Below, piece by piece: positions 51,165 to 63,765 of a stretch of DNA of 64,000 nucleotides; position 1 is the stretch's first letter, and each line of letters starts with the position of its first letter. This DNA comes from Mesorhabditis belari (lineage: Eukaryota > Nematoda > Chromadorea > Rhabditida > Rhabditidae), in assembly GCA_958450365.1 (NCBI GenBank), contig CAUEEP010000934.1, positions 2,135,501-2,199,500 of the forward strand, read 5' to 3'. Position numbers and translations under genes: made by a program. Under the pieces are notes generated by a model. The model was not told where the DNA came from. It worked only from the letters and a program-made list of their open reading frames with translations, and searched no databases.

Positions 51165-54100
51165 TTAAAGCTCAACGTCAAGAATTTGTTGATCCTCTTC
51201 AGACATTTCTTCTTCTTCTTCTTCTTCTTGCTCTTCAGGAATCTCTGGTAAACTGGTCAAGATTTGAGTCGGGAATTGCCGGTGATGAGTGGAAGTGTGA
51301 CGGTGGAGATTCGTCTGGAAATGGGCTACGGTATTTGCTATTCGGATGGGTTACGGTATTCGCTTACTATTCTTTGAACTCACCCTTTTCCCAGCCGCAT
51401 AATTGCAATTTGGACACTGATGCGGGCGGGATGATCCGTGAAATGAGAGATGTGAAGAGAGGGATGAATGCGAGGAGAACACCGCCTCACACAGTGAACA
51501 ACCAATATCCCTGGAAAGTTGGACTTCGGTTACTGTAGCTATGGATTACGGTATCAGCTAGATTACCGTATTAGCTAGATCTTCTATCTCTATACTCACT
51601 TTGTATCCGCCTCCTTTTCGACCATTTTTTTGCCTCTAGCCGGAGAAAAAGCCGAGTTTTCTGATGGGGAAACGAGAGGAATCTGGAAAGTCTTGTATTT
51701 AGCGTAAACTCTTGTGATCTGGTCAGTTAGATTGTATATAAGAAGGCCAGAAAGGTCAGCTATTGCTCACTTAAGATCAGCTACTGCTCACTCCGCTTTT
51801 CTTCAGAAAAACAAGGAATTAGTTTATCAGTTTTTCATCTAAACTCACTTGTCCAAGATTTGCCTGTGCTTGAGCCTGTAGAGCCAGAAGTAATGTAGAG
51901 AGATCGAATTGTGGGAGAAGAAACGGAGATGGAGAGGAGAGTGGGAGTGGAGAGATCGGATGGGATGGGGAGGGGAGAGGGATTAAGGGGAAGAGCGAAG
52001 AGAGGAATAGTGGATCTGAAAAGATTCAATATTGAATATTCAACATTCAACATTGAATCGAGTATTTTGAATCCTAGACAACTAGAATCCTAAACAACTA
52101 GAATCCTAATCCACTAGAATTTTAATCCAATAGAATTCTAATCCAATAGAATCCTAAACCACTAGAATCTCTTTAGATCATTATCTCTTTAGTTCTCTTC
52201 AACTCACCAATCCCATTGAAGGCTGGAGATAAAGTTGAGGCTGGGAAAGTCTCTTGTTCGGAATCATCAGTGTCACTGTGAACACCCGAATCAGCTGAGG
52301 AATCCGAGTGAGCGATGGGGGAAAGAGTCGAGACTGATGGGGCTTCTGAAATCGAGAGATTGAATCGAAAGAGTGAACTGCTTTGAACTTTGAACTCTTC
52401 TTCCTCACCTCTTTGATATCTGATGGTGAAATTTGCACTCATATGCTCCGTTGGGAATCCATTCTTTTGACAATGTTCTTGCGCTATTTCGATCGTTTCA
52501 AACGAGTGTCCACAAAGACAAGAATATTGGGAAAGATGATGAGCTGAATTGGAATGAATGTGGAAGATGGAGAGGTGCTCCGTCTCGAAGGGACAGCTGA
52601 AAGTTTGGGGATCAGTGAGAGGTACTGTGAGCAGGAGTACACAGGAGTACTCAGGAGTACACAGGAGTACTCAGGAGGCCTCAAGAGTACTCAGAAGTAC
52701 TCAGGAGTACACAGGAGGACACAGGAGTACTCAGGAGGCCTCAGGAGTACTCAGGAGTACTCAGGAGGCCTCAGGAGTACACAGGAGTACACAGGAGTAC
52801 TCAGGAGTACACAGGAGTACTCAGGAGTACACAGGAGTACTCAGAAGCACTGTAGTCAAAGTATTGTAATCCGATTCTTCCCGACTCACTTACCGATTGC
52901 AGGCATAGATCTGAAGCATTCGTCGTTGAGGGACAGCTTGCGGAAGTGGTGGTGGAAGAGTGACACGCTGAAAAGTACAAGTTTTTGTACTATGTACAAG
53001 TAAAAGCTTATGCAGAAGCTTTAGCTACCGTAAGACGGCTTGTAGCTTTTAAACTTTTGTACAATAGCTTTTGAAAACTACCGTTTCTGTGAAAACCGCC
53101 GGATTCGGAGACTTCTTCGGATCGAACGCTTTCGAGCGGCTGTACTTTGAGACAACGCGGATGCCGTGAGTTTCTAAAGAAACCCTTTGTACTGTAGCTT
53201 AGTGTACTTGTTAGTTCTTGTTGTACATAGAAGTACTGTACAGTATAGATAGTAGACACCACAGTACTGGGTACTACCAATTGCAGGACCTACAGTAGAT
53301 ACCGTACTACTGTAGGTCTACCGTATCCACCTGATACTGTACTGTACTGTATACAGCCTATCGTAGTCGATTATGAATAAGTGGATCTACGGGCGTCCAA
53401 ATATCAAGTGTTTGGTCTCATTCAACGCAGAATCATCCATAATTATATTAAATTTTTTAAATTGGAAAGATTGGATAAAAGGAAAAAAAATTACGGGACT
53501 TCAAAGTTTTCTATCGGACAAACAGCTTTTTTTTGCTCTAATTTCTTTTCCTTTTATCTAATCTTTCTAATTTAAAAAATTTAACATAATTATCAATAAT
53601 TCTGCGTTGAATGATACCAAATACTTGATGGTTGGATGCCTGTACTGAACTGTACTGTACTGTATACAGTCTAGCGTAGTCGATCATGAATAAGTGGGTC
53701 TACGGACGTCCAAACATCAAGTATTTGGTATCATTCAACGCAGAATCATCCATAATTATATTAAATTTTTTAAATTAGAAAGATTAGATAAAAGGAAAAG
53801 AAATTAGAAAAGAAAAAAAAGCTGTTTGTCCGAGAGAAAACTTTGAAGTCCCGTAATTTTTTTTCCTTTTATCCAATCTTTCTAATTTAAAAAGTTTAAC
53901 ATAATTAGCAATAATTCCGCGTTGAATGATACCAAACACTTGATGGTTGGACGCCTCTAGACTCACTCATTCATAATCGATAGACTGTATACAGTACAGT
54001 ATCAGGTGGATACGGTAGACCTACAGTAGTACGGTATCAGGTGGATATACAGTGAAACGTTGTAGCGCCCGCAATTTTTTAACTTAAACTCACAAATTTG

Positions 54101-55138
54101 GTAACAATTGACGCAGAATTGAATTCACTACAAAATGATATAATATTGTCCTCATTCAATGGCTTTACTAGAAAGGTTTGCCAAAAAAAAAATCATTCAG
54201 AATCGGCTACGACAGATAGAGTCTTCTGTTCTTGACATTTACAGTCTTCTAGTTTGGCTAAACTCACTTGCAACGTGTCGAATCAAGTCAGCTTTCCATT
54301 TACTTGTCCGTGAACAGTATCGGCATTTGAATGGACGATCTGGCGTGTGTACTCTTTTATGACGGATCATCTCGGAAACCCATTTCCCCTAGAAATTTTG
54401 AAATTTTATAGATCTACAGTATTCAGAGACTTTTACAGACTACTGTATGTCTTTTACAGACTACTGTAGCTCTTTTAGAGTCTACAGGTCTACTCTAGGA
54501 CTACTGTATTCACCTGATATCCACAAATCGAGCATGTTCTAGCTGAGACATCCGGATCGCTAGTGGTTCCGGTGGGAACTGGCTGGAATTTTATGAGTAC
54601 TGTAAGACGATTTGAAGGATTATATAGACTGCCTACAGTCCTAAGAGATTGCCTACAGTCTTAAGAGATCGCCTACGGTCCTAAGAATGCCTACAGTCCT
54701 AAGAATGCCTACAGTTCTAAGACTGCCTACAATCCTAAGACTGCCTACGATCCTAAGACTGCCTACGATCCTAAGACTGCCTACAATCCTACAGCTCTAC
54801 AATAACCTATAACCCTATCGGCAAAATCCACCTGTACTTGTTGATGATCCTCGGGACTCTCAATAGCTTCATTCTCTGTGAGATATCTCCCCGAGAGTCC
54901 TTTCCCCTCTTCCACTCGTCTCTGCACTAATCCATCCAAAGTATTTGCTGGGTTTGGAACCTAAATATTCTAAATTATAGATCTAATTATAGATCTATAA
55001 ATCACCTATCTATTTCTATCTACAAACTTCAAAAGATCCCCTCACCTCTGCCCGTCTTCTCTTTCTGCCTTGACTTGCGCATTGTGTAGCGGTTTTCGAG
55101 GGTGTAGACGAGATCATCTGGAGAATTTCGTTGTTCAT
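51165..55138 (-). CDS. C2H2 zinc-finger protein with six fingers
   Basis: Probable DNA-binding transcription factor, 479 aa. Exons 55138-55046, 54960-54832, 54582-54514, 54388-54268, 53173-53082, 52967-52894, 52596-52409, 52345-52208, 52015-51849, 51691-51600, 51510-51384 and 51314-51165 sum to 1440 nt. The start ATG follows a TTTTTCAG acceptor directly. A basic stretch GRKRRRAEV near residue 25 may be a nuclear signal. Fingers come in three pairs: CSICGYQ...HKRVH (C91) with linker TPDRPFK and CRYCSRTSK...H; CNRCPF...H at 191-212 with an atypical C-x-C finger at 219-235; CSLCEAVF...H at 392-412 and CPNCNYAAGKRTNLHRH at 420-440. Several fingers are split by introns. Ser/Pro-rich linkers separate pairs; a run of Glu (EEQEEEEEEEMSEED) is near the C-terminus. 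Paired fingers resemble hunchback/Ikaros-type layouts, but the family is not assigned. Confidence 0.9.
52630..52855. repeat. GGAGTACTCA / GGAGTACACA 10-mer array
   Basis: About 22 units in a zinc-finger gene intron. Confidence 0.93.
53285..54055. mobile_element. Large nested palindrome in a zinc-finger intron
   Basis: Outer arms (ACTGTAGGTCTACCGTATCC and CACCTGATACTG at about 53300, inverted at about 53980-54050) enclose two related hairpin units, at about 53395-53640 and 53695-53960. Each unit contains ATTCAACGCAGAATCATCCA or its inverse, and AAAAAATTACGGGACTTCAA or its inverse. This looks like a MITE inserted or duplicated within another inverted-repeat element. Confidence 0.85.
54610..54795. 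repeat. GCCTACAGTCCTAAGA array
   Basis: About 11 degenerate units of 15-20 bp in a zinc-finger gene intron. Confidence 0.88.
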
Positions 55139-55140
55139 CT
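55139..55140 (-). other. Acceptor touching the zinc-finger start codon
   Basis: On the minus strand, GATTCTTTTTCAG|ATG. This fits a spliced-leader site and supports the chosen start. Confidence 0.6.
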
Positions 55141-55580
55141 GAAAAAGAATCAAAAGCTTTAGAGAAATTTGAAAGAGTTAAAGCTTAAAGTTAAAGAATT
55201 TCTTTAGAAAATTGTGAAATAGCTGTTTAAAGAACTGTTTAAAGAACTCATAAAAGAAAGTAGCTAGTTCTTGAGGCTTAGAACGTACAAGATCTACACG
55301 ATTAGAGATCTACACAGTCGACTCTTGATTAGAGATTGAGCTTGAGCAAAACAAGCTGTAAACAAGCGCGCTCTGTGCTTCGGTGATAAAGTTAGTGTCA
55401 GAGTGAAAACAGGAGGAAAATAGATGAGATTCAGTCTAGAGATAGTAGTTAGGATGGGTTTGTCTAAGAGATAAGTCTAAGAGATCTAGTTGTTATGAGT
55501 TACAAGTCTAGGAGATACTAGTTAAGTGACTAGTGACGTCTAGGAGATTGGCAGGTTGGCATGTCTGGAAACTAGATCAT
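55141..55580. promoter_or_regulatory. Upstream flank of the zinc-finger gene
   Basis: About 440 bp of unique DNA before the next array. It probably includes the promoter; no motif could be assigned. Confidence 0.3.
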
Positions 55581-55582
55581 TG

Positions 55583-56310
55583 CCAAGCCAGCCTTCTAGC
55601 CAAGCCAGCCTTCCAACCAAGCCAGCCTTCCAGCCAAGCCAGCCTTCCAGCCAAGCCAGCCTTCCAACCAAGCCAGCCTTCCAGCCAAGCCAGCCTTCCA
55701 GCCAAGCCAGCCTTCCAACCAAGCCAGCCTTCCAACCAAGCCAGCCTTCCAGCCAAGCCAGCCTTCCAGCCAAGCCAGCCTTCCAACCAAGCCAGCCTTC
55801 CAGCCAAGCCAGCCTTCCAGCCAAGCCAGCCTTCCAGCCAAGCCAGCCTTCCAACCAAGCCAGCCTTCCAGCCAAGCCAGCCTTCCAGCCAAGCCAGCCT
55901 TCCAACCAAGCCAGCCTTCCAGCCAAGCCAGCCTTCCAGCCAAGCCAGCCTTCCAACCAAGCCAGCCTTCCAGCCAAGCCAGCCTTCCAGCCAAGCCAGC
56001 CTTCCAACCAAGCCAGCCTTCCAACCAAGCCAGCCTTCCAGCCAAGCCAGCCTTCCAGCCAAGCCAGCCTTCCAACCAAGCCAGCCTTCTAGCCAAGCCA
56101 GCCTTCCAACCAAGCCAGCCTTCCAGCCAAGCCAGCCTTCCAGCCAAGCCAGCCTTCCAACCAAGCCAGCCTTCTAGCCAAGCCAGCCTTCTAGCCAAGC
56201 CAGCCTTCCAGCCAAGCCAGCCTTCCAGCCAAGCCAGCCTTCCAGCCAAGCCAGCCTTCTAGCCAAGCCAGCCTTCCAACCAAGCCAGCCTTCCAGCCAA
56301 GCCAGCCTTC
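55583..56310. repeat. CCAAGCCAGCCTTCCAG 17-mer satellite
   Basis: About 43 units of 17 bp differing mainly at one position (CCAACC, CCAGCC or CTAGCC). It keeps three frames open on the plus strand and three on the minus strand, as expected for a stop-free 17-mer. At about 730 bp it is the longest array in the window. Confidence 0.97.
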
Positions 56311-57475
56311 CAGCCTGGCTGGCTTTCTTACAAGAAGACTGATCATACTTTAGCTTGCATCAAGACTGATCAGCCGCACGAAAGCCGAAAGAATTGATCA
56401 GAAATTAGATCAAAGCGCCGAATCCTATAACCCAGTCTTGAATCTGTTCTAGTTGACCATCGGCCATCCCCATCCCCATCCCTGAATGCCACCTTCCAAA
56501 TCCACCACTCTAAACTTTCCTCTCCTTTTTTTCATGAAAACCCGGTGCCGGGTCGGACCACCTGGAACGCCTTGTTTGCTTATTTTTTCGTTTTTTTCTT
56601 TTCATTCCCGACTTTTTGCCTTCTTGCCGTTCTTTCTTTCTTTTTTCCCTTCTCGAATCGAAAAGCAAATAGTTTGAAATGGCTGAAATGGCTGAAAAAC
56701 GCTGACCCCCAGGATTTTCCTCGAAAAAAAACTCTTCTATTTGAGTTGGCCTATTCGTTTTTTTTTTGTTCGCGAAATTCAAGTTTCCCCGGGATTTCAA
56801 GGAGTCAACCTGTCTAGGATTCTGGAGAATTCTGGAGATCAAAACTGTTAGTGTTAGAAGGCACTTGTATGGTACTCTTTGCCTTTAAACTTTGGAAGAT
56901 CTTCTTCTTGTTCTTGTTATTGCTCTTGCTCTTGTTCTTGTCCTTGTTAATCTAACCTAACCCTAACCTATATAGCGATACTATTTGACTGTTAGATCCT
57001 TGGCTTGGCTTTATGCGTAATTTAATTACGTAATCAATGCGTAATTAAACCGAGCCTCTTTTACGGAACAGGAAAGTAGTAGGCGTAAATTTTTGAGCTT
57101 TTTAGCTAATCTGGATGTCAGGCAAGGATTTAAGACAAGTAACCAATCGAGTAGTTGTACAGTTGTACAGTTGTACAGTTGATCTAGCTAGCCATGGCTT
57201 GGATGTATTGCTTGGCTTGAGATCTTGCTGTATGGCGGTTTGACTGCTCCGGTTTGACCAAGAGTTAGGCTATGAAGCTGGACGGGTTTAGGCCTAGCCT
57301 AGCCTGGGATCCGGTCCGGTTTAGCCATAGGATAAAGGAATACAGGCCAAGATATGCCTGGATTAGGCTAAGATCTAAGGCTGAGATCTTTCTTGTTGAT
57401 AGGATCTGTCTCGTTCTCTTGATTCAAGTCAAAGATCCAGATCAAGTCAAAGATCAAGCCTTTCTTAGCTTATTA
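56311..57475. other. Gene-poor region
   Basis: Pyrimidine-rich DNA (56500-56800) and dispersed GGCCTAG words (57240-57330). No exon chain was recognised. Confidence 0.45.
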
Positions 57476-57710
57476 GACAGACAGACAGATAGACAGACAG
57501 ATAGACAGACAGATAGACAGACAGATAGACAGACAGATAGACAGACAGATAGACAGAGAGATAGACAGACAGATAGACAGACAGATAGACAGACAGATAG
57601 ACAGACAGCTTTTTAGACAGACAAACAGACAGCTTTTTAGACAGACAAACAGACAGCTTGTTAGACAGACAGACAGCTTATTAGACAGACAGACAGACAG
57701 ACAGCTTTTT
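57476..57710. repeat. GACAGACAGATA microsatellite
   Basis: GACAGACAGATA units followed by a higher-order unit with GCTTTTTAGACAGACAAACA. Confidence 0.95.
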
Positions 57711-58039
57711 AACAAACAACTGGATAGAAATCTTTAAATCTATAAGAAATTGTAAAGAAAAGAAAAGAAAAGAAACCAAAATGAAAACCGGAAATTCGAG
57801 AATTCGGGAATTCGAGAGTCATTTCCCTGGGAGTCATGAATTCATTACAGACATTTTCTTAGATTACTGTAAAAAAGAGACAAACTGAATGCAAATGGTG
57901 AATTGAGGAAATGAATCAGATAAAGAGAAAGGGAATTAGATAAAGAAAAGAAAAGTTTTTTGTTTATGATACGAAAATTGATGAATAAAGTAATGGGCAA
58001 AAAGAAAAAGAAGACTTTGAAAGTCTTGGACTGAATTGA

Positions 58040-58310
58040 GTGAGTGAGCTGAACTTGGTTACGATTTGGTAGCCAAGCTCAGCTCACTCAATTGCTGCTC
58101 AGCTCACTCACCATTTGGTAACCAAGCTCAGCTCTTGCTGCTCAGCTCACTCACCATTTGGTAACCAAGCTCAGCTCTTGCTGCTCAGCTCACTCACCAT
58201 TTGGTAACCAAGCTCAGCTCTTGCTGCTCAGCTCACTCACCATTTGGTAACCAAGCTCAGCTCTTGCTGCTCAGCTCACTCACCATTTGGTAACCAAGTT
58301 CAGCTCCAAA
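58040..58310. repeat. 43-bp minisatellite
   Basis: About six units containing CTCAGCTCTTGCTGCTCAGC and TCACTCACCATTTGGTAACC. Confidence 0.93.
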
Positions 58311-58829
58311 CTGCCAGCTTTAGAAGGATCCCAGAAATCAGATCAAAACCAAACAAGAGAAAAACTTTGGAGTAAAGGGGCGGGTGGCACGGTGTGTTTG
58401 CTTGTGTTGCCTGTGTTGCCTGTGTTGCCTGTTTGGCTGTTTGGCTGTGTTGCGCGGGGGGACAGGCAACGCTCCCCTGCAGGCCTTCATGCCGAAAAAA
58501 CAAACTTTACCCCTTTACCCTTTTCTACTTTTCTTTTTCTTTTCCCTTTTCCAGCTCTTTCCCTTACAATCCCTGCCCGACTTTTCAAGGATTCACCCCT
58601 CCCAAATTTCTTCTTCCGGGTCCTCTTCAGTTTACCAGGTCCCACCCGTACCAGGTAGGACCTCTTGAGTCACTTAGAGAAAGGATTGAGAGTTCTAAAA
58701 CCAAAATGTGCCTCTTATATCTTTGACTTGAGTCAACAGTGGTAGAGAAGACTGGGAATGGCCTTTCTTTGATTCAATCACCTCTTTCCAACTTAAATCA
58801 TTATTTTACAGCTCTGAAACTGTAAAGAA

Positions 58830-59150
58830 AGCTGTCTAGTTGTAGACGTACTGTAGACGTTCTCTAGACGTCTCTAGTCTCTAAACGGACTCTAGACGTC
58901 TCTAGACGTTCTCTAGAGGTCTCTAGTCTCTACACGTACTCTAGACTTACTCTAGACGTCTCTGGTCTCTAGACGTACTCTAGACACATCTAGAAGTCTC
59001 TAGACACATCTAGACGTCTCTAGACGTACTCTAGACGCATCTAGACATCTCTAGTCTCTAGACATCTCTAGTCTCTAGACATCTCTAGTCTCTAGACATC
59101 TCTAGTCTCTAGACGTCTCTAGACTTACTCTAGACGTACTCTAGACGGAT
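58830..59150. repeat. TCTAGACGTACTC / TCTCTAGTC array
   Basis: Degenerate units based on the palindrome TCTAGA. Confidence 0.9.
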
Positions 59151-59614
59151 TCGGTACTGGATCGTTTTTGAATTTGCAAGAAATGCAAGAAACTAACGAA
59201 ACTAAATAAGGCAAACGAGTAGAGTGTAGAGATTAGGAAGGGTTACGGTACATTTTTCTGTATCAAATGGATAGAAAACACAGATTTGCAATAGCTTAAC
59301 AGAATCTAGAATTTGTAAAAAAACACAGCCATTTAAAGCCGGCCAAAAATTTCCCCCCATTTCATTTCCCCAAAGCCAAAAAAAAAACAAGTTTAATAAG
59401 CCAATAATAGAAACTTATCGTATTTACCGTATTTTTCTCGGATGTTTTTTTCCTATTTTTCCTAAAACAGCGATTTTTTAGAAAAATTGACCAAAATAGG
59501 TTCAAAGGTCGAAAAACGACTACAAAACGCTCCTCTGGGCATGTCATACTCGAAAAAATACAGTAAATCGACGAAGTTCTAAGGTGAATACAAAATAGGT
59601 ACTATGGCCGATCT

Positions 59615-59735
59615 GGATTTGATCAAAAAACGATCAAAAACGATCAAAAATGATCAAAAACTATCAAAAACGATCAAAAATTATCAAAAACGATCAAAAA
59701 TCATCAAAAACCATCAAAAACGATCAAAGAACCTA
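59615..59735. repeat. GATCAAAAAC 10-mer array
   Basis: About 12 units. Confidence 0.92.
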
Positions 59736-59974
59736 GTCCAAAGTCTAAGACTGTAATGCTCTAACTCTAATGAAACAATTTTGGCTTATATTTGGTTATT
59801 TAGGCTAATATTTGATCAATATTTGGTTAGGAACCATACAGGAACTATAAAGGAGCTTTAAAGGAGCACTGATTGCAATCTGATGACTGATTCCAATCTA
59901 CATCTGAATAATTGCCTTGGATAATTGAATCTTGAAAATTGCAGAGGAAAAAAAGAAGCTAAAACTGTTGTGAG

Positions 59975-60060
59975 CATGGACAGAATGGGAATGGACAGAA
60001 TGGGAATGGACAGAATGGGAATGGACAAAATGGGAATGGACAGAATGGGAATAGACAAAT
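59975..60060. repeat. GGACAGAATGGGAAT array
   Basis: About six 15-bp units. Confidence 0.9.
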
Positions 60061-60487
60061 GGACAAAACAAAATAATGACCATGGTCAAAATTCAAATTC
60101 AAGAATGACTAAAAGAAGAATTCTTTGAAAGATTTTTTTTTAAAACATTTCAATCTGCCATCCATTGAGAGACAATTGAGGGTCGGAACCTCAAAAAAAA
60201 CGTTCAGGTTTTTGCTTGCAAGTGCCTGGTGGTACCGTTTTGATAAGGAAGAAAAAAAAATTGCTGTCATCGCATTTCTCCCACACTTTTTTTTAACGCC
60301 AATTCCAGAGCTTTCAGAGCTTTCAGAGCTGCAGAAAAACGAGAAATGTTTCAAGTGAACTGTGTCGTTAAATCGTTAAATCGTTAAATAAATCTTTAAA
60401 TCATTGGAATCGTTAAATCTTTGAAAATCTCAATTTCTCCTTGTTTTTTTATATGCTTTTTGGTTTAAAAGCCAAAAAAATGGTTTA

Positions 60488-60610
60488 GAGACAAATCTGA
60501 AGTTCTTGAAGACAAATCTGTAGTTCTGAAGACAAATCTGTAGTTCTGAAGGCAAATCTGTAGTTCTGAAGACAAATCTGTAGCTCTGAAGACAAATCTG
60601 AAGTTCTTGA
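60488..60610. repeat. GACAAATCTGTAGTTCTGAA 20-mer array
   Basis: About six units. Confidence 0.9.
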
Positions 60611-61587
60611 AACCAGGGCCAGATCAGGTTCTTTGGGATTGTAAGTCAAACAGCCAAAGTCAGCCTCAAGCACTTGACTACAAGACTTAAACAAGTCTGA
60701 ACTGATCTAGCTGAAAGCTGAAGAAACCTGAAGCTAAATCGGACCTTAGTGCAAACAAATCCTACCAAAAGCTCGGAAATTCTGTCTCTGAGAAATTTAG
60801 AGTTTAAAATTTAGAGCTCTAAATCTAGAGTTCAAAATTTAGCTCAAAATTTAGAGTTCTAAATCTAGAGTTCAAAATTTAGCTCAAAATTTAGAACGTA
60901 TCTCTTTTCCCTCTATCTTCTCATTGTTTTCCCCATTTCCCCACTTTTTTCTCTTTCCAAATATTTTCCACTCATTTTTTTCATCCATCTTTTTCAAGTA
61001 CCATCCAGAAACCTGTCTCCAAGAAAAAAAGCACTGATAAGAGTGACCAAAAAAGTCATTTTTTTTTGTTTTCTTTTTTAGTAGGTGTAGGTGGCACGGC
61101 CAGGCACTGAATAGATCGGAAAAGATCAAAAATAGAAAGAAGAAAGAAGAAATCAAGAAAAAAACACAATTTGGATTGAAAGAAAACACAATTTGGGTAA
61201 ATGAATGAACTCAAAAAAGAAAGAAGTGAAAATGGATCTGAAAAAAGGTTCAGGAAGAAATGGGGAAATTTTTGTCGGCTTTAATGACTGTATTTCTCTA
61301 CAAATTCTAGTTCTGTTATTCTGTTCTGTTATTCTGTTCAAGCTATTGTACATCTGTCCATCTATCCATTTGATGCAGAAAAATGTGCTGATCGTTGGAA
61401 AGAATTTTTAAAATTAGTCTTGCAGCTTTTTGAAAATCGATTTTTATGTTTTCTAAGTATAAAAAAAGCTTTTTTTTGCTTTTATTCATGCATAACACCA
61501 ACAAAAAAGTGATAACAATTAAAATAAGACATTTTTCAAGCATTTTGATACCAAAAACATGCATATTGACTGAACACACAAAAAGTT
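60611..61587. other. AT-rich region without recognised genes
   Basis: Short open frames only, none with a family signature. AAATTTAGAGTTCTAAATC repeats lie near 60800-60890. Confidence 0.45.
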
Positions 61588-61720
61588 GAAGCGCTTCAAA
61601 GGTCGCAGGTTGAAGTTGAAGCACTTCAAAGATCGCAGGTTGAAGCTGAAGCGCTTCAAAGATCGCAGGTTGAAGTTGAAGCACTTCAAAGGTCGCTGGT
61701 TGAAGTTGAAGCACAAGTTG
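61588..61720. repeat. 30-bp minisatellite
   Basis: Four units of about 30 bp containing GCGCTTCAAAGATCGCAGG and TTGAAGTTGAA. Confidence 0.9.
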
Positions 61721-61927
61721 AAGCTTTTTGTGAGTAGGAATACTATAGCATGGCAAAACTACCGTAGTCAGACTCGCCAACAAAGCAAAAAATTTTCATT
61801 TTTCATTTCATTTCATTTTCTTAAACTATTGCCTTGAACTATTTTTGATTTTTGTTCTTTTTTATTCTTCAACTTTTAACTTTCAACTTTCAACTTGCAA
61901 AATAAAAATCTTTATTTAGAGGTGAAG

Positions 61928-62053
61928 ATGTCGGACGATGAAGAGGAGAAATGTCGGACGATCATGTCGGACGATGAAGAGGAGAAAATCGACGAATTCC
62001 CGAAATTTGTTCTAGTCGAGTTCACGCAACTGGAGAAATTGTTACAAAGATGA
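61928..62053 (+). pseudogene. Fragment of a repeated nematode-type coding element
   Basis: 41-codon frame starting MSDDEEEK, with that opening duplicated in tandem, followed by DEFPKFVLVEFTQLEKLLQR and a stop. Further disrupted coding-like sequence continues to about 62315 (cysteines, then LASLGYTDLSSFF) and possibly again after 63405 (NLSDDDDIEE). It looks like the N-terminal part of a mobile-element-encoded or repeated gene, broken by stops and by the insertion at 62316-63402. No function is assigned. Confidence 0.4.
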
Positions 62054-62315
62054 CAAAACTATGGAAACCAGGGGGAAAACTGTGGAAGCCAGAAGGAAAA
62101 TGCACTGGAAAGCAAGATCTATTGTATTGGCAAAACGAGGAACCAATGTGACAACAATTACACGATGCGCGTGCACAAATGCTACACGAAACCGCTGATC
62201 TACTCAAGAGTGCATTCCTAGAACAAAAACAAGATGTGGAAATGTCTGACAAAAACAAGATGTCTGCTCAACTCGCTTCACTTGGATATACGGATTTGTC
62301 TTCCTTTTTCTACAG

Positions 62316-62679
62316 GGTGGCTGAAAAGCTCTGATACCTTTTAAAACAATTCTTTTTGATGGGAAATATTGGTACTTTGGTTGGGAGGAACCACTTTTAT
62401 CCTGGCTTAGTTGGATCTAATGTTTTGAGTGGTTGTGTTGATACCTTTTATCTATTCTAGGGTATTCAAATATGCTTAATAGATTGGCGACTATTTTAGC
62501 AAGTTTTTGGCAATTCTAGCCTAATTTCATGTACTTTAATCACTAAACGCTACCTCAAAGTTGTTTACACTTGAAAATTAAAGAAAAGCGGCAATATGAA
62601 ACTTGAAACATGTTGTAAATGTTCTAAAAGTATAAGAATATTTGATTACCCTAGATAAAAAGATAGATGGATGAATAGG

Positions 62680-62710
<31 letters not shown>

Positions 62711-63402
62711 GTAGATAGATAGATAGATGAATAGGTAGACAAAAGGTATGAATACAACCACTCAAAACATTCGATCCAACTAAGCCAGGATAAAAGTGGC
62801 CCCTCCAAACCACCAATGTACCAAATATTGAGAAACTATGTTGATTTTCAGATTCTCCACATATTTTTACATTATAAACCAAATTTTCAGCTACCTAACT
62901 CTATTCGGAAAAGTTTTACACTACGAGCATTAACCAACATTAACCAACGGCAAATTGGTGACGTTCCTTCTGATGTTGGTTAATGCTCGTTGATCGCACT
63001 CTCATGGGCAACAAGGAGAAAATGAACATCACCCATTTTATCTCATGTCATAAAACATCTCTTTGATTGTCTTTGCTACTTAATTTCTTTTTTTAATATT
63101 AACTGAAAAAGGCCTTTAGTGAGGAAAAAAGTACTCCAATCTAATAGAATGGCAAATTGGTGACGTTCCTTTTCCCTTTGTTGCTCATGAGGGTGCGACC
63201 AACGAGCATTAACGCACAGAAATTAGCGTAAAACTTTTCCGAATAGAGCTAATGAGCTGAAAATCTGGTTTATAATGTAAAAATATGTGGAGAATCTGAA
63301 AGTAAATATAGTTTTAAAAGTTTCTCAGTGTTTTCCATCAAAAAGAAATATTTCCCATCAAAAAGGAATATTTTATAAGGTATCAGAACTTTTCAGCCAC
63401 CT
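62316..63402. mobile_element. Nested inverted-repeat element (Tc1-like ends)
   Basis: Ends CAGGGTGGCTGAAAAGCTCT and the inverse of CAGGTGGCTGAAAAGTTCTG are flanked by TA. Inside are two further inverted pairs: about 62400-62450 with 62740-62800 (TTTTATCCTGGCTTAGTTGG), enclosing a GATA microsatellite, and about 62890-63010 with 63150-63240 (GGCAAATTGGTGACGTTCC, arms with CGAGCATTAAC). At least three elements seem stacked here. Confidence 0.82.
62655..62735. repeat. GATA microsatellite
   Basis: GATAGATAGATA units with GGTA interruptions inside the nested element. Confidence 0.95.
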
Positions 63403-63654
63403 GTATGCTGCTATTCTTTTCTGAGCCAATTATTGAATCTTTTGAAATGCTTCGTATCGACTATCGATAGTATTTTTGAGAACCTTCTAAATCTCAGCGA
63501 TGATGACGATATAGAAGAATGAAACCTTTGATTTATCAAGCTGTTTTTTCGTTGTTATACGGAAGGTTGTCTTTTTTTGTGGTTCGCTATTTTAGAACTT
63601 TTGGCTTCTTATGTTTGACTTTTAGCTTCTTATTAATTGAATTATTAAGTTTAT

Positions 63655-63765
63655 CTTTCTTATATTTCTTATCTTTCTTATCTTTCTTATCTTTCTTATC
63701 TTTCTTATATTTCTTATATTTCTTGTATTTCTTATATTTCTTGTATTTCTTATATTTATCTTTAT
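63655..63765. repeat. TATCTTTCTT / TATATTTCTT array
   Basis: About 11 units of 10 bp; variants are grouped. Confidence 0.92.

Noticed and set aside
55533..56249. Five long overlapping frames (QPSSQASLPAKPAF and GWLGWKAGL types)
   Set aside because: A 17-bp satellite opens every frame on both strands; there are no splice or start signals.
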